This document shows, one piece after another, positions 41,496-53,400 of a DNA stretch of 56,362 bases. The position numbers and the translations under genes are program-made. The notes under the pieces were generated by a model, which was given only the letters and a program-made list of their open reading frames with translations, searched no databases and was not told the origin of the DNA. Every line of letters begins with the position of its first letter. Positions within the stretch are counted from its first letter, which is position 1. The DNA is from Caldilineaceae bacterium (GTDB taxonomy: Bacteria; Chloroflexota; Anaerolineae; Caldilineales; Caldilineaceae), in assembly GCA_022842065.1 (NCBI GenBank), contig JALHQH010000056.1:24868-81229 (forward strand). Reading direction: 5' to 3'.

Positions 41496-44400
41496 TTACT
41501 TCTGAATCACCGGCAGATAGAGGCGATTTTGTGCATTCTCATCTGATAGTTGACTGTTTGCGTTTGCACGGTTGGTGATAATTGGCAGGTAGAGCGTGCG
41601 CTGCCCAGTGGGGATTGCTGCTGTTGTTACCGCATATTCCCAGGTGCGGAACGCTTGCTGACCTGTGCTATCCGCCAAGAGTACGCCGACGTTGAGGGTG
41701 AGTGTCGTGTCACTCAGCACATCGGTATCGGTGATTGTAGTCGTTGGCGGTAGGAGCGATTGCGTAATCGTCAGCGGCACGACGCCGGCAATCTCAAAGC
41801 TCTGTTCATCCAGGCGGGTCAATTGCAGCCAAGCGGGCATCGGTGCAGTCGTCACCGTAATCTGGTCGCCCTGGGCCAAATCGAAGTCATCGATCCACAC
41901 TTTGGTGTAGAGCGTCGCACCCGGCGCAAAGTCTGCCCACAGATCATTGCTGGTACGTACAAAGTAGGGCGTGTTGCTCAATGGCTGCGGCGGGGCTGCA
42001 ATCTCTAACGTGTATGGGCCCAGTTCACTCATGTTGCCCAGTGCATCGTAGGCCCGGATGTCGTAGTGATAGAGACCCGGCATGACAAAGGCTGCGCTGC
42101 CGGAGGTTGGTGCGAAGCGCCAGGTTGTATCTGTGCTGTTCGCGGCCGCCAACGTGGCCGTGTAATACGCATACTCGCCCAGTGGGGTCAGGACGGCCAG
42201 TTCCAGCGCGTCAACCTGCCCCCGATCCCGGACGCGACCGCTCACCGCGAAGGCACCGTTGAAGTCGATCTGGGTGACCGGCGCGGCGTCCAGCGTGATG
42301 GTTGGCGGCTGCGTGTCGATTGCCAGGAGCACCACTTGCTGCGCCTGATTGCCGAAGGCGTCGTAGGCGGTGATGGTGTATGGCACAGTGGCATTTTCGA
42401 TGCCCTTGGCAATGCTTGTTTCCAACACCCAATACGCCTCGTCCACCAGTTGCGCCGTGGCCGCTGTGCTACGTACCGTGCCCGTCAGATCGTCAGTGAA
42501 GAAGTAGAGGTCCGCTTCCTGGCATGATTGATAGCCGTTGAGTGTATCACAGACTTCTACCCAATCCAGCCAACGATCATCACCCGCGATGCCTTCGAGA
42601 ACGAGTGTTTCGGTCGTGCCTGTCGTCGCCCCCACGCCGGCCGCCGCGCGCGCCTGCGGTGCCAGCAACAGCACTTCAGGATTGCGGCCATCAACTTCGA
42701 CGGTCCATTCGCCAAGCACACCGCTGGCATAACCGTAAGCATCGGTGGCAGAGAGCCTGACGGTCACCAGCGTGCCATCGGCTGTGTCTTCGGGAATCGT
42801 GATGGGACAGAACCAGTCGCTGCTAAAGGCATCGATCTGGTCTGCGTCATTGCAGACCACCGTTTCGCCCAGACTGGTTGCGAGCGTGATTTCGCTGATT
42901 GGCGATTGGTCGTAGAGCAGCCCTTGCAGATATTGCACACCGCCACCGAGTGTGTCATTGAGCAGTTCGCTGGTCAGCTCGGCGCTGAAAGGGGCGCTGC
43001 GGTCGATGTCGTGGATCACCGTGTGCGGTGCGTGTTCGTAGCTCACGGTCAACCCTTCTTCGTCGTCGGTCACCGCTTCGAGCGGGAAGATGGTCATTTC
43101 GGTATAGTCATAGGCTGCGTTCGGATCAACCATTTCCGTAAAGCTGATCACCACTGTCTCCAACGGCTCAAGCTGGCCAACGGTTTGTTGCGCGCCATTG
43201 CTCGGCAAATTGCTCGCCAATTCGAGGGTAATATCACCGGTTGCCTGCGATGAGAGATTGCGCACGGTCGCATAGTAGACCAACGCATCGCCTGGCCCAG
43301 CCGTGGCCGGCAACAGGCCATTGGGGCCTGCCGCAGGACCGCCACCGCCTGCGTTGTTTGCCACCTGTGCCGCCAATTGACAGACCGGGCTGTTGCTCGG
43401 ATCGGCGACCCCGGCACAGAGGCTGGTCAGCACTGTCTCTACATCATCCGGGACAACGGCGCGTACCCCTTCGTAGACCACCGGGTCGTACAGTTCGCCC
43501 GCCGGGTCTGCCATCAAGAAGATTTCCAGTTGCGACTGATCGAAGAGCACGTTGGTCGGACAGTTGTCGAGACTCGTGTTGACTGCCGGGTTAGACGATA
43601 GCCGCATCGAGGTTTGTAAGTTGACCAATGTGTTGTTGACTGCGATTGGTGCCGCGGCATGGGCGGGCAACAGCTCCGGACTGTTGAGCGGGTTATTACC
43701 GGGCATTGTTGCCCAGACTTGCAGTGAATCCTCTTCTGTGGCAAAGCCAACCAGCGAGACATCCATCGCCGCCGGGTTGGCACCGAGCAGCGAAAGTGGC
43801 AGCCAGATCAGCGTTTCGCCCGCGGCATGGCTGAACTTGAGTTGCCCGGCGTCACTCGTCTGCCAGGTGGCACCATCCCATTGTAACAGACGAAGCTGCG
43901 CGCCATCCTCGACGATCACGGCATAATCTGCCAGCAGCCGATCCGCCCCTCCCGATTGGAACTGCCGCCGCTCGGGCATCGTCACCAACGCGTTGGCCTG
44001 CTCGATCGGGTGATACGGATTGTACGCATAGCGCGCACCGCCCGCTTTGCTGTCGAGGTAGAGATGCAGATCACCGTGGCGCTCCACATCCAACCCTTCC
44101 CAGGCAATGGCCAACCATTCGCTGTTCCACGTGGCATAGAAGTGCTGGGTGCTGCTGCGTGGGCTGGTGCCCTTGCTATAGATGGCCGCACGCTCGTCCA
44201 CGCCCAGCAAGTTACATACCTGCCCGGTCGGGCTGACGGCATCTTGCCACAGGCGGTAGGGTTGACCAGTGCCATACTCATCCCAGTTGAGGTAGGATGC
44301 CGGTGTGGCACCGTCGAAGTAGATTGGCCCCAGGGTGTAGGTATTCTCGTCGCCATTGTCATCGACCGCGATGACGTGGGCGTAGTAGCTACCCCCATCC

Positions 44401-47400
44401 GCCAGCGTTTGGGCGTAAACGCCTGGTGCGCCATAGGCGATCAGTTCGCTGATCACCGCCGTCTCGCTAATCGTCCAGCCCACGTAATAGCTGGTGGCGC
44501 TGATCGATTCGCCAAAGTCGATCTCCGTCTGGGCATCGGCGAACGCGTTTGCAAAGGGGCGAGTGGGCGCCAGCACCGCGTCGTCGATCAGGGTGAACGG
44601 CTCGGTGATCTCGACCCATGCCGCCGTTGCCGAGCCTGGTTCTGTGCCCGGTTGATAGGCATCGGGGCGTGCGTAGCGCAGCGTAACGGTAAAGGGTTCC
44701 GGCCCAAGCAGTTCGGTGTTCAGCGCTTGTTCTGCCGCCTCTTCTTCCGCGCTGGCAAAAACCGGCGCTGCGAGTGCCAGCGCGCTGGCGCTGCCGATTG
44801 CGCTCGCCCGCATTAACTGCTGTGCCGCGTCCGCCGTGTAGGTGGTGCAGACCGGCGCATTCAGCGCGTTATTGGTGACCGTGCATGTTGTGCAGTTGCC
44901 ATAGGCATCACAGCTTTCGGCGCGGTTGTTGGGGCCGAAGAGGTCGCGATTGCCCAGTTGCAATGCATAGAGCCGTGCGGGTGGCGTGCTCTGGCGATAG
45001 AGGGTTGTGAACCATTGCGGATTCCAGCTCAGAGTGGTGCCGGCCAATGTGCCTGCGGCGTAGTTGGCGGCGGTGGTGCCGGTCGCGTCCACGGCATCGG
45101 CACAGACAAACTTGCTCTTACCCAGGCTAAAGTCCGCCACGACACATTGATGCGTCCCCGCCGTGGTGCCGCTGAAGGTGATGCGTGGCGCTTGGGTATC
45201 GAGCACCCCCGTCCACACGCCACCGACGGCGCGGCTGTTGCCCAGGGTGTCGCTGGTGCGCAGCGAGAGATCATAGATCCCTTCCAACCCAGCCGGTATC
45301 TGTACTTGCCACAGGCTTGCCGGCGCGTTCGTGGTGGCCAGGGTGGCCTCTTTCCAGACAACTTTGCCGGCATCTTCTCGATCCTGGCGATGGAGGAAGC
45401 CCACTTCGACCTTTTGGATCGGGTTGGGGGTGGCGTTGCTCAATTGGCGCACTTCCAGATCGCTGAGCGGTCGGTCGTAGACCACAATGTCGTCGATCTT
45501 GCCGGCAAAGCCGTTCGTGGTGGCGCCAATGGTCAACGGTAGATGCGATGGGCGGATCACTTCATTGCCCGTCAGGGTGATCGTTTTGGCTGAGTTTGTG
45601 CCATTGCGTAGATTGAGCGAAATCGTTACCACCTGCTCGCTGCTACTGCGTTTCTCCATCACCACGGTCAGCAATTGCCACTGCCCCGCGACGACGCGCT
45701 GTCCCGTCTCTTTGTCGATCACCGTGCCATTGTTGCTGATGCGCAGCACAACCTGATCGCCCTTTACGATCAGCCCCATCCCAGTCGCACCATCCTGATG
45801 CAGAATTTTCTGCTCGGCGGCGGCCACGGTCGTGGGGTTGATCCAGAGTGACAAGGTGGCGCTATTGGGATCGATCGAAAAGTGCCGATTGGTCAAAGTG
45901 GGATTGGCGTTGGTGATGACCAACGTCTGCCCCACCTGGAAGTCGGCCTGGTGTTGGCTGCCATCCAGCGCAATCGTGGGCGCGCTGCCGCCTGGGATCG
46001 CTTGCCACTGCTTGCCCGAGAAGTCTGCCACGCCGGCAAGCGCGCCGCTGCTTGGCTGCTCTTCAAAGTTGAGATAGAGCTTCATCCCGTCGGGGTACGG
46101 CTGATCGCTAACATAGCCTTGCAACACGGGCAAATTGTTGCCGATCCCGCCATAACCGACCTTATTGGTCGCCAGGCCGAGGACTGGCGCGGCATTATCA
46201 ATCTGGACCGCGCCGATGATGCCTTCGAAGCGGTTGCCAAGTTGATCAACCGCGCTTGCCCACACCTGGAAGGCACCGTTGACCACGGGGGGCAATTCCT
46301 GGCTATATTGCCAGCCGCCATTGCCCACAGCAAGGTCACGTGGTGAATTCAGCGGCTTACCCAGCGGGTCGATCAGCATGATGGTGGCCACTTGCAAGCC
46401 GCTGCCGCTGTCGGTAGCGGTGCCTGCCAGTGTCAGGGCCTGCCGGGTGCCGGTCGTCGTCAGCGCGATGGTCGGCGGGCTATTGTCCACGGTAACGGTT
46501 TTGGCGTCGGTGCGTACATTGCCCACCTTGTCCGTGGCGCGTACTTCGATGCTCTTGCTCCCTTGAATCTCCATGCTGAACGCCCACACGCCGGCTGTGG
46601 CGGTCTCCGTACGTGCGGCTTTCCAAGCGCCATCGTTGTCTTTGTATTCCACCAACTTAATGCCGGACTCGCTATCGCTGACCGCCACGCCAAAGACGGT
46701 GGTGCCGGCTTTGAGATAGTTGTTGCTGGTCAGTTTGACGGTGGGCGCGTTATAGTCCACTTTAAAGGTCTCGTTCGTCACTACATCGAACCAGGTGTTC
46801 TGGTAGACATACTGCGAGAGCAACTCTGTGATCGCCAATGGCTTGTTGTAGAAGAAGAACTCGTCCAGCTGGCCTTTGTACGCTTGACCGAGGCGTAGGG
46901 TGTCGCCGACTCGACAGAGCAGCGCAGCGCGCCGGTCCTGATAGGCAAGTTGGCCATTGATAAACAAGCTCAGTTCTTTTTGCGCCGGATCATAGCTGAC
47001 GCCGAGGTGATACCACTGATTGAGGGCCAACGTGACATTGGCCGGCGTCACCGTGAAGCTCTCGCCGCAACTGTTGCCGTCCACCGTGGTCATGCCCACA
47101 AGCTCAGGGACGACCTTGCCGCTGCTATTGGTCAGTTGCAGACGCCAGGTGGGCGTGGTGGCTGCGCCGTTGTGCAGGGCAACCAACGCGGCGCTGCTGG
47201 TCGGCACGCTGGGCAGCTTGACCCAAGTTGCAAAGGAAAAGGCTTGGTTACGCTGATCACTCAGGGTGATGCTGGGCACATTGCTGGCGGCGTTGAAGAG
47301 GAGGCCTTCGCGCACCTGGCCCTTGACCCCACTTTGCGGACAATCTGTTGCATTGGCGCAGGTAAGGTTGCCTTTGCCCGTTGTGTTGACAAAGGTTGTG

Positions 47401-50400
47401 CTGCCGGCCACTTCGTCCAGCGCCAGATAGACTACGGCACTGTCTGCATAAGGTTTGCGGACCACGTCTTGGAGTAATGAGCTGCAATAGAGACCAAAGC
47501 TATCCACCCAACTGCCGGCACCACCGTGGACGCCAGTGGCCGGCAGGTTGTTGCCACAGGCGCGACGATCTTGCGGGTTGCCACCATTGCCACCGATTTG
47601 GGCAAGTTCAACCGGGTTGCTGGGGTCGGTGGTGCCATTTGTGCCCAGTGGTGTACAACCCAACACCAACTGATCGATGCGTGATCCGGTGCGCGCCCGG
47701 AAGCTACTTACGGTGTGATTTGGGCTGCAGCTCTGCTCAAAGCCACCACCACCAAAACCGCCGGCATCCCCAATGCGGAAGGGATTGCCGATCCATTTGC
47801 CTGCTTGATCGACCAGGGCGCAGATGGCACCAATTCGGTCTAGGCTGGCGCCGGAGCGCCCATAGAGACCAACCAGCACCTGATTTGCGCCACACCGCAG
47901 GTTGTATGAACCACCACCGCTTTGGCCGACTGTGGCCGTGCGGCTTTCTGTCATCTCCAGACTTTGCACTTGCACTTCGTCCATCAAGGCGGTGAGTTGG
48001 CCACCGAGGGTCAAGTCATTGGTGTAGGAACCTGTTAAACGATAGTCGTCACGCAGCGACGGCCCAAACCAGAGACTCTGGCGCAACTGACCATTGACAA
48101 AGAGCAGCAATGTCTCACCGTTTTGGGCAAGTGCCAGGTGTGACCACTGCCCATTGGGAATGGTCAGTGCTTGATTGGCGGTAAACTGGTTGCGACAGGT
48201 CAATCCAAAGGAATCCACCGCACCCCCGGCGCGCCCGGTAATGCCGGCGGCCGGCAGGTTGGAGGGGCAGATGCGTTCTGATTGCTCATTGCCGCCGTTA
48301 CCGCCAGCGGCTTGTAAGAGCGTACGCGTGGCGAGATCGACATAGCCATCGGGCAACAACTTGGCGCACTGCAAGGTGATCTGATCAACCACTGCACCGG
48401 AGCGTCCGCGAAAGCCGACGACTGCCAAGCCAGTGGGACAAGTTCGTTCGTAATTACCGCCACCGCTGCCGCCCGCCGTGCCGATCTGGCGTGGTGCGCC
48501 AACCCAGTTGCCGTTGCCATCGATCGGCACACAGCTTGCACCGACGCGATCTAGCCGGGTCCCGGCACCGCCGTGGATGCCAACCAGCGCTTCGTTGGCG
48601 TTACAACGGAGGTCATAGGCGCCACCGCCGCTGCCACCGATGGCATCCACCGCATTGTAGGCAAAGCGCGCGTTGAGCGCGGTGCTGCCGCCGGTGTTGG
48701 TCGCCAGCAATTCGTAGCCCTCGCTGCCCTGTCCGGAGCGCACCAATGTGGTGCTGTTGGCTGCGCCGGCTGCGGGGTTGAGCCAGAAGCTGAGAATAAA
48801 ATTGCTGCCAAAGCGTTGGCGTAGCTTTTCAATGCCTAGCGTCTGGTTGGCCTGGCCTGTAAAGCGGACGGCCTGACCGGAATAGCCCTTTAGACCCGAC
48901 GTGGGGCAATTGCCGGCATTTTGGCAGACAAGTTGGGTCGAATCAGGGCCGGCGTTGCGGAATTGGGCGCGACCGGAGGCTTCGTCCAGTTGGTACAGCA
49001 GCCCGCTGCTGTTGACCAATTGACTGATCTCACGGCTATTAAGCGTCTTTTCGTAGATGCGTAGATCATCCAAATTGCCCTGGAAGAAGTTGTTTTGCAC
49101 GTTGAAGCGTAGTTGCCCGCGGCCGTAGTTGCTGTCGTGTTCCCGGTTAGTACGGGGGTCAATCACCACGCTGCCTTCGGCATCATCGGAATCGACGCTG
49201 GAGTCGCTTTTGCACTTGCCCTCCTTTTCGCCGTTATCTTCCTCGCAGATGTAGACCGTGCTGTTACTGTCACCGTTGCTGATCGTGCGGATTTCTAGCT
49301 CTTTGCCGACATGGGACGTGTCATCATTTTTAACCTTTGTAGTAAGGAAGAAATGCTCTTTATTCTCATTCAACTGCAGATAGGGTTCCGCACGACTAAA
49401 CAGACTGTCCCCTTCATCGATAAAACGCGTATAGAGATTGTAGACATAGAGCGTCGCCTGGCTTGGCCCGCGCCCGACGGTAAAGCGATCGCCGGCGGGA
49501 ATTTTGTTGCTACAATTTTGTAGGTTGTAGCTGTTCACCTCTACCCCATTGCGGTAACCGCGCACCACCGTGCCATCGTAGGTGACAAAGACATGGGTTT
49601 TCTGTTCATAAGCCAGAGTCAGATCGGTAAAGACCTGTTCACATTTGCTGCCATCGGTGGCGGTAAAGCTGAGTTTGATCTTGGGCGTGGCGTTGAGATT
49701 GGTGACGGCGAGTTGCAGATAGTTGCCTGCCGCGTCGGTCGTGTTGTCAGGACCGAGGAGCACGCGTTCGTCATATTTATTGCCAAAAGCTTTCCCCAGC
49801 GTCACCCAGCCGCCGAGGCTAAATTGGGCTTGGGTAAAGGCCAGGTTGTTGCCGGTTGCCAAATACCAGTTTTGGGCAGCAAAGCGACCAAAGCTATTGG
49901 CACCATAGATCACGTTGGGGCAATAGCTACCATCCGGGCAGCTGAGATCGACCTTGCCCGTGGCATCCGTAAAGCGCGTGGGGTTAGACTGACGTTGTTC
50001 AAAGTTGAGCACGAATTTCAGCCCATCCGGTACGGCCAGCCCTTGCAGCAAGTTGGCGTAGCTCGCACTGGGATCGACCATGTTGGCCCCGGCCCGGTTG
50101 CGTAGCGTAATCTCGGCTGATGTGGCGTTGGGCGCGGTGGCAGGCACATTGATCGTCCCCCGTACACTAGTGTTCTGTTGCGGCAGCAACTCAAAGGTCA
50201 CCGGGTTGATCGCGCTTGTGGAGTTGAGCACCTCGGCTTCGAGCAGACCATAGGCGACGGGCTTTTGTAGCTCGTTCTTCACTGTCGAAGTGAAGGCGAT
50301 GCTCTGTTGCGGTGCCAGCCAGAGGCTATCGCGCTGATTGGTGCTGGTTACCAGCGAGAGAATCTTCGGGTCGAGCGTGCGCGCACGTGGGTGGAAGACA

Positions 50401-53400
50401 TAGGCGCGTTCTTGCTGATCGGAGAAGCCATCGCCATCGGTGTCGAAGAGCAGCGGATTGGCTGTGACCCAGGTGCGTTTGGTGACATTGTCGGCATCCA
50501 CATAGACAAACTCCCAGCCCTTGATCTCATCGGCATCATTGAGCCCATCGCCATCAGAATCGGCGCGGTCGGGGCGGCTGCCATAGCGGATCTCTTGGTA
50601 GTCGTTCAACCCATCATTGTCACTATCGGCGGCTGATGCGTTGAGCCGATAATCCTGTACTTCAAAGGGATCGGGCAGCCCGTCATTGTCCTTGTCGCCT
50701 GTCTTGTCGTCGGGGTCGAGCGCGCTCGTGCCATCCGAGCGTAACCCATCGCTGTCCGCGTCGACCAGGATCGGGAAGGGCTGTGCGCCGCCCCAATTGA
50801 GGCGATAGCGGTTGACAAATTGACCATTCTCCTGCACCTGTTCCAGCGCGCGGAACTCAGTGAGCGTGGCCGGGAAGATGTCGTAGATCAAGTTTTTCCC
50901 CAGATCAAGGATTTCCCTGGCGCCATTTTCATATTTGTTGAATTGGTCAAATTTGTAGTCGCAGCCATCGTTGAGGATCCCGCATTCTGCCACCGGGAAC
51001 TTATAGTATTCACGCACATACAACCCCGGTGTGATGTTGATCCCGGCCGTGAGGGTCACCTGAAGACTGGGTATGACTGTTTTGTAAAGGCGGTCGCGGT
51101 TGTTAACATCACCGATCGATTTCCAGGCGTCGGGCGAGGTACTGTTTTCCAGCGCGCTGTTCTTTTTTGCCTCTTTTTGGGTAACCAGCTCATAGTTAAA
51201 GACCGACTTCTGCTTGATCAAGCGGTCGTACTCGCTCAGTGTCATCACTGTGGTTAACTCATGTTCAATCGCAATTTGGTTTGGGAAAGTATTCAGTAGC
51301 GTGGTTGGGTTAAGCCAGTGTACATCGGGGATACGAACCGTGACGCTCACCGGCTGTTTGACTTCCAGCTTATTGCCGGCGCTGATCCCCACCTGGCCGT
51401 TTTGTTCGACCAGTTTGGTGTCGGTCTGTCCAAATTGCAAACGTTTGTCATAGCTCATATCTACCATCGGGAGGGTGCGGTAGAATCTCTCTGCAATCAA
51501 TTTGACCGCATTGCCGACAACGCCCGCACAAAACCATTTGTTGCGATCCTCAAAGCTCTTGTCCTTGTCATCTTTGTCGCCGATCCAATTCGCCATTTTA
51601 CAGATCAAGGTGATGAGGCCGTCGAGCAAGCCGATGATCAGGGCAATTGCTGTACCAATCGGGAACAGGAGACCAATCACAAAGAGGATCGCAATGACAA
51701 CTGCTGTGCCAAGCCCCTGCGCGAGGGCTGTCTTGGCGGCGACCCGATGACCATCTATGAACAATTTTGCAAAGATGACGATTGCCGCGATGACAATGAC
51801 GGCAATGATAATGATTGCGATCACCATTGCGGTTTTGCTCACTTCCGATGCGGCGCGCAAACCATCTGCAACCGTCTTGCCCTCGCGCAGCACATTGACG
51901 AGGTCAATGGCGGACATTGTAAAGCCGATTGCCGCATTGGTGGCTTCCAGTGCCGCCACGGTGCCATCGCTCAGCCCCATTTGTTTTTGGAACGCCAGCA
52001 CAACCGATAGGGTGGCCGAGAGACCCGCAAGGCCGGCGGTGGCAAGCCCCACTTTCTTCTCAAATTTCGCATCCGCGAGATCTGCCTGTTGCGCAATATC
52101 AGTCAGTCCGGCTGCTTGCTGACTGGCTTTTCTGAAATCTTTCACTGTGTCGCGTATGGCGGCAACCATATTGTTGCCACCGTTGTCAAAGGCCGCGCTC
52201 AGTTCGTCGACAAAGCCTTTCTGCTCCTCATTTTTCTCCTTAAAAGAGCTCTCGAAGCTTTTGGAAACCGTCATCCCACGCGTCAGGTTCCAATGGAGGC
52301 TGAGCGCAGCTTGCTGAAATTGTTCGACGTTTACGCGCGTCTGCACTGGTTGAGGCAACTGTTGCCACATCTGGATGCTCTGATTTTTGAACGATTGTGT
52401 CCAGACTTTGCCGGGATCGACTGAATCCCAGTTGGGGTTGGTCTTGCCGCCAATGGTTGTGGGATTGGGGTTATAAGTAAAGCTGCCCAATCGGATCGAT
52501 GTGCTGGATTGGGGCGCGGCATCCTGCAGATTGAGCGTCAGCTGATCGCCCGTGGCAATCCCGGCCAATGCCTTAACTTTTGATTTACCCCAGGTGACGT
52601 AAAGCAGCATAGGATAGGTGATCTGCTCCTTGTGGGGTTTGAAGACGCTATCGAGCAGGTTGGGCGCAGCCTGGGTCGCAACTTTTGTCAATAAGCTATA
52701 CATTTCCGCGTCTTGGACAAGCGGTGCCGCCACTAAACGGGACGCTTGCTGGGGATTTTGCGCTTTCCACGTTTGTAGCGTTGCCGTGGGACTGATGTTT
52801 TGGCGTAGATAGAGTTCCATCACCGTCCCCAAGCCGAAGAGTTGATCGGGGACATAGGCCGCCTTGTTGGCAACCAAAGCGGGATCTTCGTAGAAGATCT
52901 GGGTATTTAGGCCATGCTCTTCTTCGGCGGTAAAGGCGTTGAGGTAGAAGCTATCATAGTAGCGGTGGACAATCTGCTGTTTGTTCGTCTTCCAATGGGC
53001 GCCATTCTGATAATTTTTGCCGGTGGGGGTACAACTGTCCGCAGTGGTGCTCTGCTCGGGCACCACACAGGTATCCGTATCCATTTGGATCAGCCAGGCG
53101 AGCCGCGCTAAATGTTTCGTGCTAAAAAGCCCCGAACCATTGGGCAGGTAGAGCATCTTTGCTACAAAGTTGAGTGGTGCATTGCCGCGGCTGTCGCGAA
53201 TCAGGGTGGCGGGCAGGTAGATGCGTAGACTTTTCTGATCCGGGGTCCAAGAGACTGCCATCTGATAGCGTTCGAGCACCGGCATATCAAGCCACTCGGC
53301 CAGACGGCTGTTGTCGCCCACAACGGGCTGTTTACCGGCAATGGTGGGCAGGTGGCTGGCTTCGGCAGCCGGTATCGTCACTTCGAGCATGGGCACCAAT

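Noticed and set aside
43241..43582. Arg/Pro-rich open frames on the strand opposite the giant gene
   Set aside because: They overlap the coherent domains of the giant protein and show low-complexity composition typical of antisense frames in GC-rich DNA.
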